From the NCBI GenBank assembly GCA_944389945.1, contig CALXOF010000001.1, positions 67,016 through 131,015 on the forward strand: DNA of 64,000 nucleotides, read 5' to 3'. The position numbers and the translations under genes were made by a program. Positions 45,108-52,876 of the stretch are shown here, piece by piece; the stretch's first letter is position 1, and the number at the start of each line of letters is the position of its first letter. Under the pieces are notes generated by a model, which did no database searches, was not told where the DNA came from, and saw only the letters and a program-made list of their open reading frames with translations. This stretch comes from an uncultured Kiritimatiellota bacterium (GTDB taxonomy: Bacteria; Verrucomicrobiota; Kiritimatiellia; RFP12; DVOR01).

Positions 45108-46112
45108 TTAGCCGTTGCAGGTCCAGTAGGGGGTGTTGGCCTTGGCCTTGAGGAGGGCCTCGCAGGTCGGGCAAACCTTGGCGAGGATCATCTGGAAGCC
45201 GGCCATTTCCTGCACGGTGAGGAGCTCGTCGGCGATGCCGTCCATCAGGGTGATGCCCTTCTCGGCGAGGCACTTGGCGGCCGCGCGGTAGCAGATGAGC
45301 ATTTCCATGGTGGTGGTGGCGCCGGAGCCGTTGATGACGAGGAGGGCGCGGTCGCCGCTCTTCAGGCCGGTGGCCTGGACGAGGCGGTCGACCATGATGC
45401 GGGCGGTCTCGTCGGCGGTCTGCACCTTCATGATGCCGCCGCCGCCTTCGCCGTGCTGGCCCATGCCGATCTCCATCTCGTCGTCGGCGAGGGAGCCGAT
45501 CTCACCGCCGTTCTGGGGGTGGGTGGCGACCTTGAGGGCGACGGAGAGGGTGGCGAGGTGGCTATGGAAGGCCTTGCCGATCTCGAGCACTTCGTCGATG
45601 GACTTGCCTTCTTCGCAGGCGGCGCCCATGACCTTCATCAGCGGGATGCAGCCGCCGAGGCCGCGGCGGTCCTCGGGGTCGGCGTCGATGCCGGGGGCGA
45701 TGTCTTCCTGGACGATGATTTCCTTGACGTTGAGGCCGGCCTTCTCGGCGAGGCGGAGGGCCTTGCGGGCGGACATGCGGTCGCCGTTGTGGTTGAGGGT
45801 GAGGAGGATGACGCCGGCGGGGCGGTTGAGCATCTCCAGGGCCTCGAAGACCTTGGGGCCACCGGGGGCGGCGAAGACGTCGCCGGCGACGGCGGCGTCG
45901 GCCATGCCTTCGCCCACGAAGCCGTGCATGGCGGGCTCGTGGCCGGTGCCGCCGAAGCAGACCAGGGCCACCTTGTCCTGCGCCTTGGGTTGGGCGCGGA
46001 CGACGATGCGGTCGTTGACGATCTTCACCTTGGAGCTGTAGGCGAGGGCGAGGCCCTCAAGCATCTCGGCGGTGAGGTTGGCGGGGTCGTTGAGGAACTT
46101 CTTCATCGGCAT
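45108..46112 (-). CDS. dhaK: Dihydroxyacetone kinase subunit DhaK
   Basis: 334 residues. The substrate-binding subunit: ALVCFGGTGHEPAMHGFVG, LLTLNHNGDRM and His220 in GMGQHGEGG, the residue that binds the ketone covalently as a hemiaminal. The C-terminus has an unusual CPTC...YWTCNG cysteine cluster. It phosphorylates dihydroxyacetone or a related short ketose. Related DAK-family kinases act on erythruloses, so substrate assignment needs the context of the LsrF-like gene and the cupin. Start ATG 46112, with GAGG upstream, follows the VOC gene stop by 8 bp. Confidence 0.92.
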   Translation of the reverse strand: MPMKKFLNDPANLTAEMLEGLALAYSSKVKIVNDRIVVRAQPKAQDKVALVCFGGTGHEPAMHGFVGEGMADAAVAGDVFAAPGGPKVFEALEMLNRPAGVILLTLNHNGDRMSARKALRLAEKAGLNVKEIIVQEDIAPGIDADPEDRRGLGGCIPLMKVMGAACEEGKSIDEVLEIGKAFHSHLATLSVALKVATHPQNGGEIGSLADDEMEIGMGQHGEGGGGIMKVQTADETARIMVDRLVQATGLKSGDRALLVINGSGATTTMEMLICYRAAAKCLAEKGITLMDGIADELLTVQEMAGFQMILAKVCPTCEALLKAKANTPYWTCNG

Positions 46113-46120
46113 GGCGGACC

Positions 46121-46432
46121 TCACTTCTTGGGCTGGTAGAACTCGACGACGGTGTCGTTGTCGTAGACAAAGGCGATGTAGGCGCCGCCCACGTCCATCT
46201 TGTTCCAGAGGATGGACTTGCCTTCGAGCGCGGCATCGATGTCCTCGACCTCGTAGGCGACGTGGGGCTGCTCCTGGATGGCGGCGGCCATGGGGGAATC
46301 GACCTCGAAGTAGAGGAACTCGATGGCATACTTGTCCTTGGAGGCGTCGGTGACCCAGACCTTCAGGGGCTCCATGTAGATCATGTCGGGGAGCTTCTCG
46401 CCCACAATCATGCCGGTGTGCAGATACTTCAT
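46121..46432 (-). CDS. VOC-fold protein
   Basis: 103 residues in one vicinal-oxygen-chelate-like unit: LHTGMIVGEKLPD, IEFLYFEVDSPMAAAIQEQPHVAYEVEDID, then YIAFVYDNDTVVEFYQPK. HVAYEVEDID and the closing VEFYQ match glyoxalase/epimerase-type VOC proteins, with a plausible metal His and Glu. Functions in this fold include epimerases, isomerases and lyases. In this operon it could isomerise a phosphorylated ketose. AAAGGA precedes the ATG; the next gene dhaK starts 8 bp after its stop. Confidence 0.72.
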   Translation of the reverse strand: MKYLHTGMIVGEKLPDMIYMEPLKVWVTDASKDKYAIEFLYFEVDSPMAAAIQEQPHVAYEVEDIDAALEGKSILWNKMDVGGAYIAFVYDNDTVVEFYQPKK

Positions 46433-46459
46433 CTCAAAATCCTTTCGTGTGTTGGGGGA

Positions 46460-46484
46460 CCGCGGCGGGGGTGACCCGCCGCGG
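46460..46484 (-). other. Intercistronic hairpin cupin-VOC
   Basis: CCGCGGCGGG, 5-nt loop, CCCGCCGCGG: a perfect 10-bp stem without T-run, between the cupin and VOC genes. Confidence 0.5.
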
Positions 46485-46495
46485 CGGAAAACGGT

Positions 46496-47248
46496 TTAGA
46501 GGCTGGCGCCGGGGACGGTGAAGCGCAGACCGTTGTTGTCGTGGTAGCAGCCGAACTCGGTCACCACCGCGCCGTTGGGGCCGCCCATCATGAAGTGCCA
46601 GGTCTCCTTGACGGCGTCCTTCTCCTCGGGCACGTAGAGGCGATGGAGCTTGCCGTCGGCCTCCCACTTCTCCACGTGGGTGCACGCGAGGAATTCCTTC
46701 TGCTTGTCGTTCAGGAGGGCCACCACCTCAGGGAACTCGTCGAGGTTGGGCTTGTTCTCCTTGCTGGCCTCGCTGAAGGCATAGACCGAGCCGTGGCGGA
46801 CCAGCCAGCTCTCGTGCTTGGCCTGCAGGGGGCCCTTGTCGTCGGTGGTGGGCAGGTGGCGGTGCTCGGCGATGGACTGGCCGGGCAGCAGGAAGATCTC
46901 GTGGCCGAAGTACTGATGCTCGCGGTCGTTCACCCAGAAGACGCCGCCCATGCCGAAGCGCGCGAAGTCGCCCTGACCGAAGTCGACCGTCCACAGGAAG
47001 TTGTCGTCGGGCAGGTAGACGTCGTAGACGGGGGCCCCGACCTTCTTCATCATCTCAAAGTAGGCGGCCTTGCACTTCTTGGTGTCCAGCTTGCCGTCGG
47101 TGTAGAAATCAGCGTTGTTCATCTGTACAATCTCCTGGGGGTTGACCGGCTGCTCGGCGGCGGGCGCGAAGCATCCGGAAGAAAGCGCAACTGTGGAGGC
47201 GGCCATCACGGCCATCGCGCCATGGCGCATCACCTTCATCGTATCCAT
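46496..47248 (-). CDS. Exported cupin-domain protein, sugar-isomerase-like
   Basis: 250 residues. The N-terminus (MRHGAMAVMAASTVALSSGC) looks like an export or lipoprotein signal. The cupin core contains EIFLLPGQSIAEHRHLP, with His residues of a metal site, then LVRHGSVYAF and ETWHFMMGGPNGAVVTEFGC. The size and motif order recall D-lyxose isomerase-like cupins, but no close family can be named from sequence alone. It is the first gene of the cupin-VOC-dhaK-dhaL-lsrF-like run (AAAGGA before ATG 47248). Export of the first enzyme of an otherwise cytosolic pathway would be unusual. Confidence 0.68.
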   Translation of the reverse strand: MDTMKVMRHGAMAVMAASTVALSSGCFAPAAEQPVNPQEIVQMNNADFYTDGKLDTKKCKAAYFEMMKKVGAPVYDVYLPDDNFLWTVDFGQGDFARFGMGGVFWVNDREHQYFGHEIFLLPGQSIAEHRHLPTTDDKGPLQAKHESWLVRHGSVYAFSEASKENKPNLDEFPEVVALLNDKQKEFLACTHVEKWEADGKLHRLYVPEEKDAVKETWHFMMGGPNGAVVTEFGCYHDNNGLRFTVPGASL

Positions 47249-47967
47249 GTTCTGTCCTTTCGTTTGTGGGCAAACGCCCAACATTGACAATGTATCCTTA
47301 TTATAACCCTTCCGAGGCCCCACGCGCAAGCGGCAATTGGAAGTTTGGAAGCTTGGAGGCTTGGAAGTTTGGAGGAGCCCAGGAGGTTGAGGCCCGGGCT
47401 GTCACCTACGGCGACGATGTGACTTCACGCTGCGCGGCTATCACAAAGAACACGAAGAACCACAAAGGGACACAAAGATTGCCAGCGTGGGGAACCGCAG
47501 ATTGCGCAGATTAGAGCAGATTTGGGGCCGGCTACCGCCGGCAGGACTGCCAGTTTGTTTTAGATCACAGAGGTCACAGAGGGTTTCACAGAGGCTCACA
47601 GAGAGCACGGCGCAGGGGGCGGGCCGTGCGTGCGCGCAAGGCGCACGTCCGGCCCGGGGGCCTGTGGGGCATGGCGGGCTTCGCACGCCATGCTTTGGTT
47701 TTGGGGAAATTTTGCGGCGTCAGCCGCCGTCCTAGTTGTCCTATAGGTCCTATAGGTCCTACCGCGGAGCTTTCCGGGAGACGACAGAAACGCAAGGGAT
47801 GGGCACGGTAGAGAGGCGCAACGCGCCGAACGGTGAAGTGCCGAGGTGGAAGCTTGGAAGTTTAGAGGTTTGGAGGCTTGGAGGAGCCCCAGAGGTTGAG
47901 GCCCGGGCTGCCGCCTTTGGCGGCGATGGTGGGGTGCCAGAGGTGCCCCATTGTGTCTTCGTGGAGA
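47249..47967. repeat. Large intergenic repeat mosaic
   Basis: No gene in ~720 bp. Order: O8a octamers (47336-47376), CACAAAGAACACGAAGAACC-type stretches, reverse Sc60 (47477-47563), N9 nonamers GTCCTATAG x2 (47733-47762), reverse partial Hp100 (47782-47846), O8a again (47848-47884). Confidence 0.75.
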
Positions 47968-47993
47968 CAAAAAAGGCCGCGCGGGGCGCGGCC
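47968..47993 (-). terminator. Terminator after ridA
   Basis: GGCCGCGC, loop, GCGCGGCC and TTTTTT on the minus strand, 20 bp past the stop. Confidence 0.88.
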
Positions 47994-48013
47994 GGGGAGG
48001 GAAGACAAAGGGA

Positions 48014-48385
48014 TTAGTCGGCGAGGGCGAGGATTTCGATCTCGCAGAGGCAGCCTTTGGGGATGTCGCGGACGGCGACGCAGGAGCGGGCGGGCTTGGA
48101 GGTGAAGTATTTGGCGTAGACTTCGTTGAAGGCGGCGAAGTCGGCGATGTCGGCGAGGAAGCAGGTGGTCTTGACGACCTTGGAGAAGTCGAGGCCGGCG
48201 GCGGCGAGGAGGGCGCCGCAGTTGCGGCAGGATTGCTCGGCCTGGGCGGCGATGCCTTCGGGGATTTTACCGGTGGCGGGATCGACGGGGATCTGGCCGG
48301 AGGCGAAGAGGAGGCCGTTGGCGCGGATGGCCTGGCTGTAGGGGCCGATGGCGGCGGGAGCGTTGTCGGTGGAGATGATGTCCAT
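48014..48385 (-). CDS. ridA: RidA family enamine/imine deaminase
   Basis: 123 residues. Family motifs: DNAPAAIGPYSQAIRANGLLF, SGQIPVDPATGKI, VVKTTCFLADIADFAAFNEVY and the C-terminal RSCVAVRDIPKGCLCEIE with the catalytic Arg (RSCV). RidA hydrolyses 2-aminoacrylate and other reactive enamines made by PLP enzymes such as the threonine dehydratase encoded at 54.4-55.6 kb. Three extra cysteines are present. AAGGATA precedes the ATG. It is followed downstream by its own terminator, so it is probably monocistronic or the end of a short unit. Confidence 0.94.
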   Translation of the reverse strand: MDIISTDNAPAAIGPYSQAIRANGLLFASGQIPVDPATGKIPEGIAAQAEQSCRNCGALLAAAGLDFSKVVKTTCFLADIADFAAFNEVYAKYFTSKPARSCVAVRDIPKGCLCEIEILALAD

Positions 48386-48411
48386 TTGTGGAATATCCTT
48401 TCTATAATAGG

Positions 48412-48503
48412 AGAACGGAAAACGGAGAACGGGGGGCGGCTGTGCCGCCAGAGAACAGTGAACAGTGAACAGAGAACAGTGAACAGAGAACAGAACGCCC
48501 TGG
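48412..48503. repeat. H7 heptamer array
   Basis: GAACGGA/AAACGGA units, a GGGGGCGGC...GCCGCC hairpin, then GAACAGT/GAACAGT/GAACAGA/GAACAGT/GAACAGA tandem 7-bp units. Confidence 0.8.
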
Positions 48504-48564
48504 CGGGCGACGGAGTGACGGACGGACGGGGATTGGCCGGTCGCACTCCACAGACTCTGGTTTG

Positions 48565-48882
48565 TTAGGGGAGGTGGGATTCGACGAGTTGGGCGGCGGT
48601 TTCGACGCAGATGGGGCAGGGGGTGTGGGCGATGGTTTTGAGGTCGCGGCAGGTGAGGGCGCCGGCGCGGCGGGCGAACTCGGCTTTGATTTCCTCGGCG
48701 TGGTCGGGGCAGAGGGCGAGGGCGGCGTGGAGGGCGCCGCAGAGTCCGCCGGGGGCGCGGCCTCCGCCGCAGGCGGCCATTTCGGCGACCTGTTCGGGGG
48801 TGCCGCCGCAGCCGTCCATGACGGCTTGGGCGCAGTTGTGTTTCTTGGGGACGGCGGTGAAGAGTTGGTGGGCGCGTGTCAT
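48565..48882 (-). CDS. C_GCAxxG_C_C family protein
   Basis: 105 residues with nine cysteines. The pattern NCAQAVMDGCGG, then ACGGGRAPGGLCGALHAALAL and the C-terminal TCRDLKT...CPICVETAAQL fits the small redox-type family named C_GCAxxG_C_C, found mainly in anaerobes with selenium- or sulfur-linked neighbours. The cysteines may bind a metal cluster. No good Shine-Dalgarno precedes ATG 48882, because H7 repeats abut it. It lies between ridA and kdsB on the same strand. Confidence 0.78.
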   Translation of the reverse strand: MTRAHQLFTAVPKKHNCAQAVMDGCGGTPEQVAEMAACGGGRAPGGLCGALHAALALCPDHAEEIKAEFARRAGALTCRDLKTIAHTPCPICVETAAQLVESHLP

Positions 48883-48889
48883 GATAGGA

Positions 48890-49015
48890 GAACGGGGGCG
48901 GCTGCGCCGCCAGAGAACAGGGGGCGGCTACGCCGCCAGAGAACAGGGGGCGGCTACGCCGCCAGAGAACAGAGAACAGTGAACAGAGAACAGAGCGCCC
49001 TGGCGGGCGACGGTT
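48890..49015. repeat. H7 array with three hairpin units
   Basis: The unit GGGGGCGGCTACGCCGCCAG + AGAACA is repeated three times (~28 bp period), followed by GAACAGA/GAACAGT heptamers. It sits between the C_GCAxxG_C_C gene start and the kdsB stop, with O8a octamers at 49040-49072. Confidence 0.8.
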
Positions 49016-49071
49016 AGCGCTTTTGGAGAGGTGGAGACCAAGCTTCCAAGCCTCCAAACTTCCAAGCTTCC

Positions 49072-49803
49072 TTAGAGTCTTTTGAGGAGGAGGGCTTCGA
49101 CGGTCTGGACGTCGGCGGGGGTGTCGACGCCGACGCCTTCGTCGTTGCGGCGGATGACGCCGATGCGGCCGCCGAGCCAGAGGGCGCGGAGCTGCTCAAG
49201 GGATTCGGTGGTCTCGAGGGGGCAGGGCGGGGTGTGGATGAGGCGGTCGAGGAAGTCGCCGCGGTAGGCGTAGATGCCGAGGTGGCGCCAGTAGAGGCCG
49301 GAGGCGAGGTCGGGCTCGCCGTCGCGGCGGCAGGGGATGGGGAGGCGGGAGAAGTAGAGGGCGGAGTCATCGTTGCGGAGGACGACCTTGACGACGGTGC
49401 GGGCGTTGAGCTGGTCGAGGGACTGGATGGGGCAGGCGGCGGTGGCCATCTCTTCGCCGGTGCGGATCATGCGGTCGGCGAGGGCGTCGATGAGGGCGGG
49501 GTCCATGAGGGGTTCGTCGCCCTGGATGTTGATGACGATGTCTTGGGGGCCGGCCTTTGCGGCGACGGCGACGCGGTCGGTGCCGGAGGGGAGGTCGCTG
49601 GCGGTCATGACGGCCTGGCAGTGGGGGGAGACGGCGTCGGCGATGCGCTGGTCATCGGTGGCGACGATGACTTTGTCGAGGCGCTTGGCGCGCTTGGCGG
49701 CCTCGACGACCCAGAGGACGAGGGGCTTGCCGAGGATTGGGGTGAGGGGCTTGCCGGGGAAACGGGAGCTGCCCCAGCGGGAGGGGATGACACCGATAAT
49801 CAT
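49072..49803 (-). CDS. kdsB: 3-deoxy-manno-octulosonate cytidylyltransferase
   Basis: 243 residues. It activates KDO to CMP-KDO for LPS inner-core synthesis. Motifs: GVIPSRWGSSRFPGKPL (nucleotide loop), VIVATDDQRIADA, SGTDRVAVA, INIQGDEPLMDP and LGIYAYRGDFL, ending EGVGVDTPADV. The length is normal (E. coli 248). It is the last gene of the ilvA-ABC-holB-aroQ-plsY-gpsA-kdsB run, 15 bp after gpsA. Confidence 0.96.
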   Translation of the reverse strand: MIIGVIPSRWGSSRFPGKPLTPILGKPLVLWVVEAAKRAKRLDKVIVATDDQRIADAVSPHCQAVMTASDLPSGTDRVAVAAKAGPQDIVINIQGDEPLMDPALIDALADRMIRTGEEMATAACPIQSLDQLNARTVVKVVLRNDDSALYFSRLPIPCRRDGEPDLASGLYWRHLGIYAYRGDFLDRLIHTPPCPLETTESLEQLRALWLGGRIGVIRRNDEGVGVDTPADVQTVEALLLKRL

Positions 49804-49818
49804 GGTGGGAGTCCTTTC

Positions 49819-50808
49819 TTATTCAGGCTTGGCGGCGCGGTCCATGAGGAGGGCGACGGCGTCTTTGGCGGCGAGGCCTTGGTAGCAAATGCGGTAGACG
49901 ACGTCGGCGATGGGCATTTCGACGGCGTACTGTTGGGCGAGGTCGTGGAGGAGGCTGGCGTTGTCGACGCCTTCGGCGACCATCTTCATGGAGGCGAGGA
50001 TGTCGGCGATGGGCTCGCCCTTGCCGAGGCGCTCGCCGACGGTGTGGTTGCGGCTGTGGCTCGAGGTGCAGGTGACGATGAGGTCGCCGACGCCGGCGAG
50101 GCCGCTGAGGGTCTGGGGCTTGGCGCCCATGGCCAGGCCCAGGCGCATCATCTCGGCGAGGCCGCGGGTGATGAGGGCGGCGCGGGTGTTGTCGCCGAAG
50201 CCGAAACCGTCGCTGGCGCCGACGGCGATGGCCAGGACGTTCTTGACGACGCCGCCAATCTCGACGCCGAGGACGTCGTCGGTGGTGTAGACGCGGAAGC
50301 GGGGGCCGTTGAAGAGGGTCTGGGCCTGGACGGCGAGGGCGTGGTCCCGGCAGGCGCAGGTGACGGCGGTGGGGACGCCGCGGGCGACCTCCTCTGCGTG
50401 GGAGGGGCCGGAGAGGACGACGACGCGGTCGGTGCCGAGGGTGGCTTTGGCGACCTCGCTCATGCGCTGGTGGGTCTCGGGGCAGACGCCCTTGGTGAGG
50501 GAGACGACGAGGGTGCGCGCGGTGTCGAGGAGGGGGGCGACCTGGGCGCAGACGGCGCGGTAGAACTTGGATGGGATGGCCAGGACGAGGACGTCCGCGG
50601 CGGGGACGGCCTCGGCGAGGTCGGCGGTCCAGCGGATGGACTCGGGGAAGTCGACGCCGGGGAGGTAGCGCGGGTTTTGGCGGGAGGCGCGGACCTCGGC
50701 GATGTAGTCCGGGAAGGGTCCCCAGACGGTGACGGTGTGGCCTTTGGCATCCAGGAGGCGGGCGACGGCCGAGCCCCAGCCGCCATCGCCGACGATGGCA
50801 ATGTTCAT
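49819..50808 (-). CDS. gpsA: Glycerol-3-phosphate dehydrogenase [NAD(P)+]
   Basis: 329 residues. N-terminal Rossmann loop MNIAIVGDGGWGSAVA, catalytic region LSGPSHAEEVARGVPTAV, EIGGVVKNVLAIAVG with the catalytic Lys, and GLAGVGDLIVTCTSSHSRN. It reduces DHAP to sn-glycerol-3-phosphate for phospholipids. Its start overlaps the plsY stop by 4 bp, and PlsY uses its product, so the two steps are coupled. GGAGGAAACACC precedes the ATG. DHAP could also come from the DhaKL/LsrF operon nearby. Confidence 0.96.
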   Translation of the reverse strand: MNIAIVGDGGWGSAVARLLDAKGHTVTVWGPFPDYIAEVRASRQNPRYLPGVDFPESIRWTADLAEAVPAADVLVLAIPSKFYRAVCAQVAPLLDTARTLVVSLTKGVCPETHQRMSEVAKATLGTDRVVVLSGPSHAEEVARGVPTAVTCACRDHALAVQAQTLFNGPRFRVYTTDDVLGVEIGGVVKNVLAIAVGASDGFGFGDNTRAALITRGLAEMMRLGLAMGAKPQTLSGLAGVGDLIVTCTSSHSRNHTVGERLGKGEPIADILASMKMVAEGVDNASLLHDLAQQYAVEMPIADVVYRICYQGLAAKDAVALLMDRAAKPE

Positions 50809-51500
50809 GGTGTTTCCTCCTGTTTCTTCTTGGCGTCGCGGGCGGCGCGTTGCTTGGCGGTGAAGGCGAAGCGGTTTTCGGTGCCCTTCGCAAGGCGGAC
50901 GAGGTTGGCGCGGTGCTTGAGGATGGCAAGGGCCGCGAGGATCGTCATGAGGACGGCGAACCACACGGGGCGGTCGGCGTAGAGCGGGGTCCAGACGAGG
51001 GCACCGATGGCGAGCGCGGCCAGGCAGCTGGAGAGCGAAACGTAGCGTGAGAGGAGGAAGCAGACCACCCAGAGCGCAAAGCCGAGGCCGGCGGCCGCGG
51101 GGGCCACGCCAATCAAGAGCCCGAGGGCCGTGGAGATGCCTTTGCCGCCGCGGAAGCCGAGCCAGACGGGGAAGATGTGGCCCAGCATGGCGGCGGTGCC
51201 GCAGAGGACGCGCAGGAGGAGGGCGTTGGGCTCGGGGATTGGCGCCGACCAGAGGAGGGGGATGGCCGCGCACCAGACGCCGCCGAAGCCCTTGAGCATG
51301 TCGCAGAGGAAGGCCAGGATGCCCCACTTCGCGCCGACGCAGCGGAAGACGTTGGTGGCGCCGATGTTGCGGCTGCCCACCGTGCGGACATCGATGCCGC
51401 GGGCCTTGCCGATGAGCAGGCCGAAGGGGATGGCGCCCAGGAGGTAGGCCGCGAGGAGGGCGGTCAGGGCGTTGAGGGCGTCGGGCAGGTAGTCCATCAT
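50805..51500 (-). CDS. plsY: Glycerol-3-phosphate acyltransferase PlsY
   Basis: 231 residues with about six membrane helices. The three conserved cytoplasmic motifs are present: GSRNIGATNVFR, GFRGGKGISTALG and KHRANLVRLAKGTE. It transfers acyl from acyl-phosphate to glycerol-3-phosphate at the inner membrane. The C-terminal basic tail (TAKQRAARDAKKKQ) is longer than usual. It overlaps aroQ upstream (TGATG) and gpsA downstream. Confidence 0.95.
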   Translation of the reverse strand: MMDYLPDALNALTALLAAYLLGAIPFGLLIGKARGIDVRTVGSRNIGATNVFRCVGAKWGILAFLCDMLKGFGGVWCAAIPLLWSAPIPEPNALLLRVLCGTAAMLGHIFPVWLGFRGGKGISTALGLLIGVAPAAAGLGFALWVVCFLLSRYVSLSSCLAALAIGALVWTPLYADRPVWFAVLMTILAALAILKHRANLVRLAKGTENRFAFTAKQRAARDAKKKQEETP

Positions 51501-51940
51501 TGCGCGGTCCCCCGGATGTAGGCGATCAGGCCTTCGACGGCGAGGGCATAGCCCGTGAGGCCGAAGCCCATGAGCTGGGCCACGCAGACCGGCGCGGTGT
51601 AGCTGACGTGGCGGAATTCCTCGCGCTTGTGGGTGTTGGAGATGTGGAGCTCAACGGCGGGGAGCTCGGCGGCGGAGAGGGCGTCGCGCAGGGCCACGGA
51701 GGTGTGGGTGTAGGCCGCGGGGTTGATGACGATGCCATCGTAGACGCCGCGGGCGGCGCCGATCTTGGAGACCAGCTCGCCCTCGATGTCGCTCTGGAAG
51801 CAGTCGAGGGTGGCGCCGAGGCGTTCGGCGGTGGCCTTGGCGAGGGCCTCGGCGTCGGCCAGGGTGAAGCGGCCATAGATATCCGGCTCGCGCGTGCCGA
51901 GGAGGCGCAGGTTGGGACCGTTGAGGAGGAGGAGTTTCAT
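51497..51940 (-). CDS. aroQ: 3-dehydroquinate dehydratase, type II
   Basis: 147 residues. It starts MKLLLLNGPNLRLLGTREPDIYG (catalytic Tyr in the flexible lid), with FQSDIEGELVSKI, VINPAAYTHTSVALRDAL and LPAVELHISNTHKREEFR (catalytic His). It performs the third step of the shikimate pathway. The start at 51940 is supported by the invariant N-terminus; AAAGGCTCGCC lies upstream. It overlaps plsY by 4 bp and follows holB by 10 bp. Confidence 0.96.
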   Translation of the reverse strand: MKLLLLNGPNLRLLGTREPDIYGRFTLADAEALAKATAERLGATLDCFQSDIEGELVSKIGAARGVYDGIVINPAAYTHTSVALRDALSAAELPAVELHISNTHKREEFRHVSYTAPVCVAQLMGFGLTGYALAVEGLIAYIRGTAQ

Positions 51941-51950
51941 GGCGAGCCTT

Positions 51951-52874
51951 TCAGAGGTAGAAGCGGTCCATCCAGTAGGGGAGGATTTGGGCCGGGGGGA
52001 TGTTGCGGTCAAGCTGGATGGCGAGGGTCTCCAGCATGGTGAGGTTTTCGTTGAGCTTGGCGAGGGGGTGCGCCTGGGCGCGGCGCAGGAGGGCGTCGCG
52101 GCGCTCGGGGAAGGTGAGGGGCGTCTCGGCACCGTTTGTGGCGCGGAGGCAGACGAGGTCGCGCATCCATTGCTCCAGGGTGAGGAGCAGGTCGTTGCGC
52201 CAGGCCTTGGCCTTTGCGCCGATGAGGGCCTTGAGGGTGTCCGGGTCTTCCTCCACGACGGTGTTGGCCTTGGCCTCGGCGCGGACCTCCTTCTCGGCGC
52301 GCTCCGCCATCTCGTCCAAGAGGGCGCAGAGGGTCTCGGCGCGGGCGGCATCCAGGAGGACGGACTTTTTGTCGATGCCGGCGAGGAGGTCCAGCACCTG
52401 CGTGCGCCAGGGCTCGTCGAGCTTGCGTGTGCCGCCGGCGTTGACGACTTGGCAGCGCGAGATGATGGTGGGCAGGAGCTCGCCCGGGGCGTCGGTCAGC
52501 AGGAGGAAGAGGGTCTTCGGCGGGGGCTCTTCGAGGGTCTTGAGGAAGGCGTTGGCCGCCTCTTGACGCAGGCGGTCGGCCGAGACGATGACGATGACCT
52601 TCCAGCCGCCGGCGAGGGCGCTCTGCTGGGCCACGGGCAGGATGCGCTCGCGCATCATGTTCACGCTGATGACGCGGCTGACCTTCTCGGGCTCGAACCA
52701 GGGCATGTCGGGATTGGCGTGCTCGGCGAGGGTGGGGGAGTCGCCCAAGAGCTGCGCGCCGATCCACTCGGCCAGCTCGCGCCCTTCGCCGCGGACTGGG
52801 CCGACGATGACGTAGCCCTGCGCGGGTCTGCCCGCCTGGAATGCCCGGCTCAGATTCTCGCGGATGGCGTCCAT
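51951..52874 (-). CDS. holB: DNA polymerase III delta' subunit
   Basis: 307 residues. The N-terminal clamp-loader fold shows AGRPAQGYVIVGPVRGEGRE in the P-loop position without a true Walker A, consistent with the inactive delta' ATPase. The signature EAANAFLKTLEEPPPKTLFL and sensor region TIISRCQVVN follow. The C-terminal part is helical (DLLLTLEQWMRDLVCLRA). It binds DnaX and delta in the clamp loader. The zinc cysteines often seen in delta' are absent. It starts 2 bp after the ABC permease stop. Confidence 0.85.
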   Translation of the reverse strand: MDAIRENLSRAFQAGRPAQGYVIVGPVRGEGRELAEWIGAQLLGDSPTLAEHANPDMPWFEPEKVSRVISVNMMRERILPVAQQSALAGGWKVIVIVSADRLRQEAANAFLKTLEEPPPKTLFLLLTDAPGELLPTIISRCQVVNAGGTRKLDEPWRTQVLDLLAGIDKKSVLLDAARAETLCALLDEMAERAEKEVRAEAKANTVVEEDPDTLKALIGAKAKAWRNDLLLTLEQWMRDLVCLRATNGAETPLTFPERRDALLRRAQAHPLAKLNENLTMLETLAIQLDRNIPPAQILPYWMDRFYL

Positions 52875-52876
52875 CC

